NCBI GenBank assembly: GCA_033856195.1
Contig: JAWVFL010000086.1
Coordinates: 27,367-91,366, forward strand
Direction of reading: 5' to 3'
DNA length: 64,000 bases
DNA from: VRUE01 sp033856195
GTDB taxonomy: Bacteria; Actinomycetota; Thermoleophilia; Solirubrobacterales; 70-9
How positions within the stretch are numbered: the stretch's first letter is position 1; each line of letters begins with the position of its first letter. Of the stretch, positions 1 to 7,679 are shown in pieces. Made by a program: the position numbers and the translations under genes. The notes under the pieces were generated by a model, which made no database searches, had not been told where the DNA came from, and saw nothing but the letters and a program-made list of their open reading frames with translations.

Positions 1-1409
1 TCGATCTCGCCGAGCAAGCGGTGCTGGTTGCGGCCGGCCTCGCAGTCGAGGTCGAGGTTCATTTCCAGCGCGATCGAGTGGGCAGCGGCGGTGCGTTCGC
101 CAAGTGTCTCGAGGGCGGCGCCGAGGCCAAGCTCGTCGAGCGTGCTCGGACGCAGGTCGGCGATCAGGCGGCGCATCTCGGCGATCGCGGTGTCGACCTG
201 CTCGATGCCCTGGCTGAGCAGGCGATCGAGGTCCTCGGGATCGCTGCGCCGGGCGGCGGAGAGCAGCACCCTCAGACCGGCGAGGCTCTGCAGCGACTCG
301 TCGTGCAGCTCGCGTGCCCAGCGGCCGCGCTCACGCTCGGTCGCGGCGATGCTTTCGCGGGTTCGCCCTTCGGCGACCGACTGGGCGGTGGCCACGGCGG
401 TGGCGGCGCTGGCCGCAAACGAAAGGAGGACCGTCTCGTCCTCGTCGCTGAAGCCCGAGTCGCGGCCCAGCGGGTCGAGCGCGACGAGTACGCCCAGGGC
501 CCGGCCGCGGAAGATGAGCGGCACGAGCAGCGACGTGACGCCGGCTTCCTGGCTGCCGGGACGTGCCATCAGGCTCGGATCGAGATCGTGGCTGCGCCGT
601 GGAGAGCGCTCTTCGAGCACCCTGCCGGGGATCGAGCCGGCGATCGGGATGCGCGCGTTCGCCATGCCGCGCGCGCGCTCGCCGGCGATGGAGACGGCGG
701 TCAGCTCGTCTCCTTCGGAGAGCAGGATCAGCAGCGATCGCGCTTCGACCAGCGCTCGAGCGCGCTTGACGACGATCTCGAGGATGCGGTCGAGGTTGGT
801 CTCGCCGCCGACCGCACGGGCGATCTCGGTCGTCGCTTCGAGCCGGTGCACGGCGCGCTCCATCTCGTCGCCGCGGCTCTGCACGCTGCGGTAGAGGCGG
901 GCGTTCTCGACCGCGATCGCCGCCCACTCGGCGAGGATCATCGCCGACTGCTCGTCGGCCTCTTCGAAGTCGCCGCTCTCCTTTTCGGTCAGGTAGAGGT
1001 TGCCCCAGGCGTGCCCGCGGATCATCACCGGCACGCCGAGGAAGTTGGTCATCGGCGGGTGGCCGGGAGGGAAGCCGTAGGAGCGAGGGTGATGGCCGAC
1101 GTCGCCGAGGCGCAGCGGCCGCGGCTGCTCGATCAGCAGGCCGAGCACGCCGCGCCCGCGCGGCAGGTTGCCAATCGCCCGCCGCGCCTCCTCGTCGATG
1201 CCGTGGGTGATGAAGCGCTCCAGCTCGTGGCGGTCCTCGTCGAGGACGCCCAGGGCCGCGTAGCGGGCGCCGGTCAGCTCGCAGGCGACCTCGAGCACCT
1301 GACGGAATATGACCTCGGGGTCGAGCTCGGCGACGAGGCTGCGTCCGACGTCGATCAGCTCCCGCAGGCGGGGCTCGTCCAAAGCGCCGCTGTCATACCC
1401 CTGTGCCAT
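1..1409 (-). CDS. GAF-domain sensor histidine kinase, NarL/LiaS type (3' end cut by window edge)
   Basis: Reading the minus strand from the ATG at 1409 gives an open frame to the window edge (about 469 codons, no stop). Two GAF-like sensory regions are visible (about residues 20-160 and 190-335), followed by a HisKA_3 dimerisation segment with H-box ARELHDESLQSL; the phospho-accepting His is about residue 369. The segment IAEMRRLIADLRPSTLDELG is typical of this kinase family. The catalytic ATPase domain lies mostly beyond position 1. There are no obvious membrane segments, so it is probably a soluble or peripheral sensor. A GGAGGTGG Shine-Dalgarno lies upstream of the start. It is divergent from the NarL-type regulator at 1550, its probable partner, across a 140-base gap that must hold both promoters. 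The sensed ligand cannot be read from the sequence. Confidence 0.88.
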   Translation of the reverse strand, partial: MAQGYDSGALDEPRLRELIDVGRSLVAELDPEVIFRQVLEVACELTGARYAALGVLDEDRHELERFITHGIDEEARRAIGNLPRGRGVLGLLIEQPRPLRLGDVGHHPRSYGFPPGHPPMTNFLGVPVMIRGHAWGNLYLTEKESGDFEEADEQSAMILAEWAAIAVENARLYRSVQSRGDEMERAVHRLEATTEIARAVGGETNLDRILEIVVKRARALVEARSLLILLSEGDELTAVSIAGERARGMANARIPIAGSIPGRVLEERSPRRSHDLDPSLMARPGSQEAGVTSLLVPLIFRGRALGVLVALDPLGRDSGFSDEDETVLLSFAASAATAVATAQSVAEGRTRESIAATERERGRWARELHDESLQSLAGLRVLLSAARRSDPEDLDRLLSQGIEQVDTAIAEMRRLIADLRPSTLDELGLGAALETLGERTAAAHSIALEMNLDLDCEAGRNQHRLLGEI

Positions 1410-1549
1410 GTACGCGCTGCTCCACCTCCGACGATGGGACGTTGACTCATCCTATAGCGCAAACCGTCCAATACTCAAAGTGCGTCAAGTGAAGATGTTC
1501 GCGGGAAAACCCCGATGTTCCGAGGTCCCGGTGCGGGTTACATGGAGGT

Positions 1550-2260
1550 ATGGATTCCACTCGTATCGCTACAGGCGCAGGTAACCTCGTTGTCGTGGAG
1601 GACGACGCGGCGCCCGACGGCACGCAAGAGACCGGGGCGACGACCATCGTCCTCGCCGATGACCACACCGTTGTGCGCAATGCACTGCGCCTGTTGCTCG
1701 ACGCCGAGCCCGGCTTCGAGGTGGTCGCCGAGGCGGGCGACGCGGACACCGCGGTGCGCTACGTACGTGGCCACAAACCGACCGTGTTGATCCTCGACCT
1801 GAACATGCCGGGACGGGCGAGCCTCGATGCCGTTCCCGACATCCGCGAGGCCTCGCCGGAGACCGAGATCGTCGTGCTGACGATGCAGAACGAGCCGGCC
1901 TTCGCCCGCCGCGCCCTGCAGTCGGGGGTGCGTGGTTACGTGCTGAAGGAGGCCGCCGACGCCGAGCTGGTGCAGGCGGTACGCAGCGCCGCGGCTGGTG
2001 ACACTTACCTCCAGCCCGCGCTCGGAGCTCGCTTGGCGGCCGGGGAAGACGGCAAGAGCGGCGGCGAGCTGAGCGAGCGCGAGCGCGACGTACTACGGCT
2101 GATCGCCCTCGGCCACACCAACGCCGAGGTCGCCGAGCAGCTCTACATCAGCATCCGCACCGTGGAGAGCCATCGCGCCCACATCCAGCAGAAGCTGCGC
2201 CTCACCAGCCGTGCCGAGCTGGTCCGCTACGCGCTCGAGCACGGCATGGTCGAAACCTAG
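1550..2260 (+). CDS. NarL/FixJ-type response regulator (LuxR HTH)
   Basis: A 236-residue two-component response regulator. A receiver domain follows a ~30-residue N-terminal extension: acidic pair D37-D38, phospho-acceptor D83 in LDLNMPG, T111 and K133. A C-terminal LuxR-type helix-turn-helix begins at LSERERDVLRLIALGHTN and runs through VESHRAHIQQKL. It should act as a DNA-binding transcription factor phosphorylated by the divergent GAF kinase. The chosen ATG has a GGAGGT almost touching it, which is poor spacing, so a start further inside the extension is possible; the receiver domain is complete either way. Target genes are unknown. Confidence 0.92.
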   Translation: MDSTRIATGAGNLVVVEDDAAPDGTQETGATTIVLADDHTVVRNALRLLLDAEPGFEVVAEAGDADTAVRYVRGHKPTVLILDLNMPGRASLDAVPDIREASPETEIVVLTMQNEPAFARRALQSGVRGYVLKEAADAELVQAVRSAAAGDTYLQPALGARLAAGEDGKSGGELSERERDVLRLIALGHTNAEVAEQLYISIRTVESHRAHIQQKLRLTSRAELVRYALEHGMVET

Positions 2261-2279
2261 GCGGGTGTCCCGCTCGCCG

Positions 2280-2978
2280 TCAGGTGACGAGCGGGATTAC
2301 GCAGCGGAATTTATGTGCGCTTGTTGAAACGGTGAAGTCCACAACTCCCGCCGCCGAAACCATGACAACGGCATATTCGTTGGGTCCCGTCATGTTGGTC
2401 AGGTCGCTAGTCCACTCTTTACCACCATCCAACACCACACCCGGCTGCTGAGAGAACGCAGCGAGCTGCAGTGCCTCGGGCAGCGTTCCACCCTGTACCG
2501 CACACGAAGTCGCCGCCGCGGGAGCGCTAACCGCGGTTTCGCTGGTGAAGCTCTGCCAGCAGGCGCCGGCAAATAGTTGCGTGCCAGGCATGCAACCGGC
2601 GGAGTGACCGTTCACCGTCTGTGCGTTCACCGCATTCACCGCGTTGACCGCCGTCTGCGCATCGACGGCACTTTGCGCCACCTCGGCGCTCAGCGCGTGC
2701 GCGGCCTCGGGCACTTGGCCCAAGGTCAGCTCGTCGATTTCGGCGCCGGTGATCTGCCCCGCCTGGACGCCGAGCGCGCCCTTGAGCACGCCAGGCTTGA
2801 GCCGGTTCGCCGGAATCGACCGTACCTTCAACCGGTTCCCCGGCAGCGATTTCACCTTCACCGCCTTGCCGTCGATGCGCGCCTTCTTGGCCGCGTAGAC
2901 GGTCCCACCCAGTGCCACGAACAACGCTAAACCCGCAACCACCAATGCCGGTGACGGCAGCCGCATTCCCCGTCTCAT
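2280..2978 (-). CDS. secreted protein of unknown function
   Basis: A 232-residue protein with a typical Sec signal or membrane anchor (LVVAGLALFVALGGTVYA, about residues 12-29). A Lys/Asn-rich segment follows with repeated KVKSLPGNRLKVRSIPANRL-like units (about 38-66), then an Ala/Val/Asn-rich low-complexity stretch with three VNA/VNAQT units. The C-terminal part (about 128-232) contains four cysteines (CMPG, ACW, SCAV, FRCV) that could form two disulfides outside the cell. A GGGAGGAG Shine-Dalgarno precedes the ATG. I know this type of N-terminus from many exported proteins of Thermoleophilia, but no function is known to me. It is convergent with the response regulator; only 19 bases separate the stops. 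Confidence 0.75.
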   Translation of the reverse strand: MRRGMRLPSPALVVAGLALFVALGGTVYAAKKARIDGKAVKVKSLPGNRLKVRSIPANRLKPGVLKGALGVQAGQITGAEIDELTLGQVPEAAHALSAEVAQSAVDAQTAVNAVNAVNAQTVNGHSAGCMPGTQLFAGACWQSFTSETAVSAPAAATSCAVQGGTLPEALQLAAFSQQPGVVLDGGKEWTSDLTNMTGPNEYAVVMVSAAGVVDFTVSTSAHKFRCVIPLVT

Positions 2979-3087
2979 ATCTCTCCTCCCTTGGTCCGAG
3001 AAACGATGCGGCCGCGACCCTAGCCAGCGACCCGCATGGGGCCAAGACCGCTGGACGAAAGTTCAGCGGATAGACTCAGCCGCGTAA

Positions 3088-3256
3088 ATACGGTCGGTGG
3101 TCAAGGGAAGTCCGGTGCGAAACCGGCGCGGTCCCGCCACTGTGACCGGGTCAAGGACGTCGCAGGCGCACGAGCGTCAGCCACTGGGGAGGACACTGAG
3201 TCTCCGGGAAGGCGCGACGGACGAACCCCGGAAGCCAGGAGACCTGTCCCCGGCCA
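3088..3256 (+). promoter_or_regulatory. cobalamin (adenosylcobalamin-class) riboswitch
   Basis: The leader of the ECF operon holds the hallmarks of the B12 riboswitch in the right order: GGGAAGTCCGGTGCGAAACC near 3105, the core GCCACTGTGACC starting near 3136, variable peripheral stems, and the 3' signature GAAGCCAGGAGACCTG near 3231-3246. The next gene starts at 3290 behind a separate GAGGAAAGG Shine-Dalgarno. The element predicts repression of the downstream operon when intracellular cobalamin is high, and is the main reason for assigning the transporter to vitamin B12 or a close precursor. Boundaries are approximate. Confidence 0.95.
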
Positions 3257-3289
3257 GCCATGACGACCCTCGAGGAAAGGGCGGCTTCA

Positions 3290-4051
3290 ATGCCAAGACT
3301 CGTTTCATTCCGGCTGGCGGCTGCGTGCGCGCTGGCTTTGATCTCTCTGTTTGCTTTCGCCGCGGTAGCGACCGCCAAGGGGCCGGTCGCCGACCTGCGC
3401 GTCGTCGGCAAGAACGGCAAGACCCTCGCCGAAGACTCCTTTGGGGTCGGCGGTCAGGTCTCGGTCAAGCCGAGCCCGAAGGCAACCTGCTTCGGTCCCG
3501 GCACCGGCGGCAGCGGCCAGAAAATGACCCTCAAGGGGGCGACGGCGCTGGGGATGCTCACTCGTGCCGCGCAGTTCACCGCGGCGCTGAAGCCGCTGTT
3601 GATCACCGACCACTTCGTCGACGAATTCGGGCTCGGCATCTGCAGCGTCGGCGGCACCGCCGCGACCAGCAAAAGCAGCTGGTACCTGAAGCTGAACCAC
3701 AAGGCCCAGTCGGTCGGGGGCGAAAGCGTCAAGGTGCGCGCCGGCGACGACGTGCTCTGGGGCTACGGCGCCTACCCGTACCCGAACGAGCTGGCGCTGA
3801 GCGCGCCGGCCGATGCGCAGGCCAACGTGCCATTCACCGTCACGGTCGTCTCCTATGACGAAAAAGGCAAAAAGTCACCGGCCGCTGGAGCGACCGTGAG
3901 CGGTGCGTCCGGTCCGACCGATGCGGCCGGCCACGCGACGGTGACGCTGTCCGCGCCATCCAGCCTGGTCGCCAAGCACGGCAAGGAAACGCCGTCCAGC
4001 CCCGCGCCGGTATGCGTGGACGGGAAGTGCCCCGCCCAGCCAGCTAAGTGA
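3290..4051 (+). CDS. secreted DUF4430-domain protein, cobalamin-uptake operon
   Basis: A 253-residue exported protein, first gene after the B12 riboswitch. The ATG at 3290 is chosen because GAGGAAAGG lies just upstream and a clean signal peptide follows (about residues 1-30, AACALALISLFAFAAV). An in-frame ATG at 3260 lacks a ribosome site and abuts the riboswitch. A DUF4430-type domain follows; the stretch SSWYLKLNHKAQSVGGESVK and GDDVLWGYG is its most typical part. DUF4430 is the fold of the C-terminal domain of animal intrinsic factor/transcobalamin. The C-terminal part (about 170-235) looks like an Ig-like or carboxypeptidase-regulatory beta domain (PADAQANVPFTVTVVSYDEK). The tail has two Cys (CVDGKC) and no sorting signal. 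The stop overlaps the next gene's GTG. Role as a surface cobalamin-capture factor is inferred. Confidence 0.85.
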   Translation: MPRLVSFRLAAACALALISLFAFAAVATAKGPVADLRVVGKNGKTLAEDSFGVGGQVSVKPSPKATCFGPGTGGSGQKMTLKGATALGMLTRAAQFTAALKPLLITDHFVDEFGLGICSVGGTAATSKSSWYLKLNHKAQSVGGESVKVRAGDDVLWGYGAYPYPNELALSAPADAQANVPFTVTVVSYDEKGKKSPAAGATVSGASGPTDAAGHATVTLSAPSSLVAKHGKETPSSPAPVCVDGKCPAQPAK

Positions 4052-4950
4052 CCCCTCGCCGCGGCACGGCGGTCGCGATCGCGCTGCTTTCGGCGGCGCT
4101 CGCGGCTGCCGGCTGCGGCCTCGGTCCCGGCAGCGATGTCGGCGTCGTCGAGCTGACGGTTACGCGGGACTACGGGACCGTGCCCGTGCTTCATCGCCAG
4201 CTCGGCGACCTGACCGAATCCGACACCGTGATGCGAGCGCTGGAACGCAGCGTCGACATCAGCACCCGCTATGGCGGCGGCTTCGTGCAGTCGATCGATG
4301 GTCTTGAAGGAGGGGGGGCCGGGGGCGATGACTGGTTCTTCTACGTCAACGGCCTCTGGTCTCCCTTGGGGGCCGCCGAATACGAGCTCGACGGCGGCGA
4401 GGCGATTTGGTGGGACTACCGGGACTGGACGGTCGGGGAGCGGGTGGCCGCCGCGGTTGGTTCTTGGCCGCAGCCCTTCCTTGATGGATATGAAGGGGAT
4501 CTTCATCCGACTGCGGTTTTCTGCTTCGAACCCGGTGCGGCCTGCGCGGAGGTGCGGCGACGCCTGCGCGACGCCGGCGCGACGTTGGTCCCCGACGCCT
4601 CTGACGCGATCAGGGTGCTCGTCGGGACGTGGGCGCGGCTGCGTGACGATCGGGACGCGGAGCTCGTCGAGCGGGGCGTCACCGTGAGCGGCGTCTTCGC
4701 TGAGTTCAGCCCCGATGGCAGCGCGCTCACGGGTTTCGATGAACGGGGCGGGACGGGTCGTCGCTTCGGCGCAAACACCGGCTTGGTGGCGGCGACGCGT
4801 CGCGAAAGCGAGCCGCCTGCCTGGCTGATCACCGGAACATCCCCTGCAGGCGTCAGGGCTGCCGCCGGACTGCTCGAGGCGGATACGCTGCGCGACCATT
4901 ACGCGGTTGTCGTCGACGGCGGCGGGGAGACGCCCCTGCCACTGCGATGA
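4048..4950 (+). CDS. DUF4430-domain lipoprotein, cobalamin-uptake operon
   Basis: A 300-residue predicted lipoprotein. The signal sequence ends in a lipobox LAAAGC with C23 as the lipidated cysteine, so the protein should be tethered to the outer face of the membrane. A DUF4430-like domain follows (about 30-130), with DWFFYVNGLWSPLGAAEYEL and GGEAIWWDYRDW matching the aromatic-rich strands of that family. The rest (about 135-300) has a second alpha/beta region that I do not recognise. It starts with a GTG overlapping the previous stop and its own stop overlaps ecfT, so it is coupled to both. It is probably a second substrate-capture subunit of the B12 ECF transporter. Confidence 0.83.
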   Translation: MTPRRGTAVAIALLSAALAAAGCGLGPGSDVGVVELTVTRDYGTVPVLHRQLGDLTESDTVMRALERSVDISTRYGGGFVQSIDGLEGGGAGGDDWFFYVNGLWSPLGAAEYELDGGEAIWWDYRDWTVGERVAAAVGSWPQPFLDGYEGDLHPTAVFCFEPGAACAEVRRRLRDAGATLVPDASDAIRVLVGTWARLRDDRDAELVERGVTVSGVFAEFSPDGSALTGFDERGGTGRRFGANTGLVAATRRESEPPAWLITGTSPAGVRAAAGLLEADTLRDHYAVVVDGGGETPLPLR

Positions 4951-5927
4951 GGTCGCCCTTCGCCTACATCCCCAGGCCCGGTCCGCTGCAGACCACCTCT
5001 CCAGGGGCGGCGGTGGCGTATCTCGGCGCGCTGACGACGGTCGCCTTTCTGTACTCGAACCCGATCGTGCTTTTGGCCACCGGCCTCGCCGTAGTAGTGG
5101 CCGGACGCTTGGCGCGCGCGCGCGCCGCCGTTCGTGCCGGCCTCTGGATGGGCCTGACGCTGGCCTTCCTGATCGTCGCCGTCAACGCCGTCGTGGTCAG
5201 CAGGGGGGAAACGGTGCTTGTGCGGTTGGGTCACCTGCCCTGGGTGAGCGACATCGTGACCGCAGAGGCGATCGTATCGGGCGCGGTTCTCGGCCTGCGC
5301 GCCGCTGTCGTGATGGTCGCCTTCGCTGTCTACTCGGCCTGCGTCGACCCCGACCGGGTGCTGCGGGCCTTGCGTCCGATCGCCGGCCGCTCGGCCTTGA
5401 CCGCGACGCTGGTATCCCGCCTCGTGCCGGTGGCTGCCGCCGACGCGGCCCGCCTGCGCGACGCCGCCCGCCTGCGCGGCCCAGGCGCGGCCCCGGTGGG
5501 CAAGGCGCCCCTGGCGCGCCGCCTGCTCGCCGGGTCCCTCGACCGCGCCGTCGACGTCGCCGCCACCCTGGAGCTACGCGGCTACTCCCTCGGCACGCCA
5601 CCCGCAAGGGTGGGTGTAACGCGTTTTCCCCGCCATGGGTGGAGAACGCGTTTCACCCCGGGCCGCGGCCGCTCGCGATCGCGCTACGACCGCCGCTTCT
5701 ACGCGACGGGCGTCGCCGTGCTCGCAGCCGCGATCGCCGGCAAGGCCCTGGGCGCGGACTCCTTTGCCGAATACCCGACGATCGAGGTCGGCACGGGCTC
5801 TGCAACTCTCGCCGTCGCCGCCGTGGTCCTACTCAGCGGCCTCGCCCCATGGCGCCCCCGACACGGCTCCCTCGCCGCGAATCGCCGAACTGCATCAAAT
5901 TCTCTACCTGCTGGGGGAAGAATTTAA
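4947..5927 (+). CDS. ecfT: ECF transporter transmembrane component EcfT (CbiQ-like)
   Basis: The 326-residue coupling membrane subunit of an energy-coupling factor importer. Several membrane helices occur before about residue 135. The two family coupling motifs that contact the ATPases are present as ARLRG (174-178) and LELRG (208-212); late helices lie near 252-270 and 285-301. The ATG overlaps the upstream stop (ATGA). Two inverted repeats lie inside the gene. One (5612-5658) encodes residues about 222-239, an Arg-rich loop after the second motif that looks like an in-frame insertion. The other (5887-5935) encodes the last dozen residues and the stop codon, so the C-terminal tail is repeat-derived. 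Confidence 0.9.
   Translation: MRSPFAYIPRPGPLQTTSPGAAVAYLGALTTVAFLYSNPIVLLATGLAVVVAGRLARARAAVRAGLWMGLTLAFLIVAVNAVVVSRGETVLVRLGHLPWVSDIVTAEAIVSGAVLGLRAAVVMVAFAVYSACVDPDRVLRALRPIAGRSALTATLVSRLVPVAAADAARLRDAARLRGPGAAPVGKAPLARRLLAGSLDRAVDVAATLELRGYSLGTPPARVGVTRFPRHGWRTRFTPGRGRSRSRYDRRFYATGVAVLAAAIAGKALGADSFAEYPTIEVGTGSATLAVAAVVLLSGLAPWRPRHGSLAANRRTASNSLPAGGRI
5612..5658. repeat. inverted repeat inside ecfT
   Basis: Arms 5612-5629 and 5641-5658 (18 bases each, 16 matching) share the core AACGCGTT and are separated by an 11-base loop. The repeat is translated in frame as an Arg/Pro-rich loop of EcfT after the second coupling motif, so either the protein tolerates it there or it was inserted into an existing loop. 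Confidence 0.75.
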
Positions 5928-5935
5928 TGCAGTTC
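5887..5935. repeat. inverted repeat over the ecfT stop codon
   Basis: Arms GAACTGCATCAAATTCT (5887-5903) and AGAATTTAATGCAGTTC (5919-5935) match at 16 of 17 positions around a 15-base loop. The right arm contains the TAA stop of ecfT (5925-5927), and the ecfA start follows 37 bases after the repeat. It is AT-rich compared with the surroundings. It could form an intercistronic RNA hairpin but lacks a U-tract. Confidence 0.8.
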
Positions 5936-5972
5936 ACCGTCGTTGCCCGAATTCGCACCCCAGAGGTCCCTG

Positions 5973-7679
5973 GTGCCTGACCTGGCGGCTCCGACGCGCG
6001 CCGTCCCTGCCCTCACGGTTGAGGCGCTCACGTACGCCTACCCCGGCGCCGCTCCCGCCCTGCGCGACGTATCTCTCACCCTGTCTCCGGGCGAGTTCGC
6101 CCTCCTCGCCGGCCGCTCGGCCAGCGGCAAGTCAACCCTCCTGCGAGCCGCCTGCGGCCTCGTCCCACATTTCCACGGCGGAGAAATCGACGGCCGCATC
6201 GAAGTGGCCGGCATCGATGCCATCGCCTCCGGTCCAAGCGAGCTGGCCGCTGCCGTCGGCTACGTCGCCCAAGACCCCGAGACCCAGGTCGTCTCCACAA
6301 CGGTCGCCGCCGAGATTGAGCTTCCCCTCGAGATGCGCGGCGACTCACCAACCTCACGAGCCCGCGCCGTGGAGGAGGTAGCTCTTGCCCTCGCCATCCC
6401 ACATCTGCTCGACCGTGCGGTGGACACCCTCTCGGGTGGAGAGCTTCAACGCGTAGCTCTGGCCGCGGCCTTGGTCACCCGCCCGCGCCTCGTGCTCCTG
6501 GACGAGCCGACTTCGCAGCTCGACCCCGTCGCTGGTGACGAGCTGATCTGGCTCCTTCGCCGCTTGAACGAGGAGTGGGGGGTCACAGTGCTTCTGGCCG
6601 AGCACCGTCTAGAGCGCTGCCTAGCTGCCGCCGACCGAGTCATCGCCATGACCACGGGCTCCATTGCTTTCGACGGCACTCCACGTGACTTCCTCACCTG
6701 GGCGCAGGGCGCCGACCAAGCCCTGGAGACCCCCGCCGCCAAGCTCTTCTCCCTCTGCGGCATCGAACCCCTGCCAGTAGGCGTCCGCGACGCTCGGAAG
6801 ATTCTCGATTCGACTGCGATCGGCAGTGAGGGGAGCCGGACCCCCTCCTCTCTCAACTTTTTCGGTGAAGAGCGGGCGGCTGGCCGTGGGCGGATTGCCG
6901 AAAAAGTACAAGCCGTTCGGAGGGGGTCCGGCTCCCCTCCGGCCACAGTGCTCGATGTACGAGACCTTTGGGTGGAGATGTCCAGCGGCGAAGCGGTAGC
7001 GCGCGACGTATTGCGTGGGGTGGACCTGGCGATTCAAAAAGGCGAACGGCTCGCGCTAATGGGCCGAAACGGCGCAGGCAAGAGCACACTGCTGAAGACG
7101 CTCGCGGGTCTGATCGATCCAGTCCGCGGCAAGATCGAGATGCCAGGTGACATCGCCCTGCTGACGCAGAACCCGAGCGACTTCCTTGTCAGGGAGCGTG
7201 TGGGCGACGAGCTTTCTGGGGATGAAGGGCTCACCGCTTTGCGAGTCGTCGGTTTGGAGCATTCGGTGGATGTCGATCCGCGTGATCTCTCTGGGGGCGA
7301 GCGCCAGAGATTGGCGTTGGCGATTGCACTGGCGGGCCGCATAAGCGGTGAGCGATTGCCGGGACTCGTCGCACTAGACGAGCCGACCCGTGGGATGGAT
7401 CGCCATCGCAAGGACGACCTCGCTGGATTGATCGATGACCTGGCAGACGAGGGAGCGGGTCTGGTTGTGGCAACGCACGACGTCGAGTTCGCCGCGGCAT
7501 TTGCACAGCGGGTTGTACTTCTCGGCGACGGTGTGGTCATTGCTGATGGACCCACGCCGGAGGTGTTGTCTGGCGGCTGGTACTTCGCCACCGAGGTCGC
7601 CCGCGTGCTCGACCTGCCCGGCGTGATCACACCCGAGCAGGGCGCCGCGGCGATCCACGCCGAGATAGAGGGCAGCTGA
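5973..7679 (+). CDS. ecfA: ECF transporter double ATP-binding protein (EcfA-EcfA' fusion)
   Basis: Two ABC ATPase domains in one 568-residue chain, which would energise the importer. Domain 1 has Walker A GRSASGKST, signature LSGGELQR and Walker B VLLDEPTSQLD. Domain 2 has Walker A GRNGAGKST, signature LSGGERQR, Walker B VALDEPTRGMD and switch THD. I use the GTG at 5973, which has an AGAGGT site 5 bases upstream; a TTG at 5943 is the alternative. The linker between the domains (about residues 286-322) is entirely encoded by palindromic element A (6830-6937), giving an odd segment rich in Gly, Arg and Ser. The stop overlaps the next ATG. The gene is coupled downstream to the S-component fusion. 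Confidence 0.93.
   Translation: MPDLAAPTRAVPALTVEALTYAYPGAAPALRDVSLTLSPGEFALLAGRSASGKSTLLRAACGLVPHFHGGEIDGRIEVAGIDAIASGPSELAAAVGYVAQDPETQVVSTTVAAEIELPLEMRGDSPTSRARAVEEVALALAIPHLLDRAVDTLSGGELQRVALAAALVTRPRLVLLDEPTSQLDPVAGDELIWLLRRLNEEWGVTVLLAEHRLERCLAAADRVIAMTTGSIAFDGTPRDFLTWAQGADQALETPAAKLFSLCGIEPLPVGVRDARKILDSTAIGSEGSRTPSSLNFFGEERAAGRGRIAEKVQAVRRGSGSPPATVLDVRDLWVEMSSGEAVARDVLRGVDLAIQKGERLALMGRNGAGKSTLLKTLAGLIDPVRGKIEMPGDIALLTQNPSDFLVRERVGDELSGDEGLTALRVVGLEHSVDVDPRDLSGGERQRLALAIALAGRISGERLPGLVALDEPTRGMDRHRKDDLAGLIDDLADEGAGLVVATHDVEFAAAFAQRVVLLGDGVVIADGPTPEVLSGGWYFATEVARVLDLPGVITPEQGAAAIHAEIEGS
6830..6937. repeat. bipartite palindrome family, copy A (translated inside ecfA)
   Basis: Outer arms GGGGAGCCGGACCCCCTCC (6830-6848) and its exact complement (6919-6937). 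Inner stem ACTTTTTCGG (6856-6865) pairs with CCGAAAAAGT (6898-6907) around a 32-base loop. Each outer arm is itself nearly self-complementary (GAGGGG...CCCCTC). It is in frame within ecfA and read through as about 36 residues between two intact ATPase domains. It shares the inner core with copies at 12725, 14182, 25397 and 29289. Confidence 0.93.

Noticed and set aside
21..1445. Long open frame on the plus strand across the kinase gene
   Set aside because: It is the antisense of a clear GAF histidine kinase; high-GC codon bias keeps the opposite strand open. The translation is low-complexity and Arg/Ala/Glu-rich.
7510..7526. TTGTACTTCTCGGCG resembling the palindrome core inside ecfA
   Set aside because: It encodes a conserved segment of the ABC domain (VVLLGDG) and has no complementary partner nearby; chance similarity.
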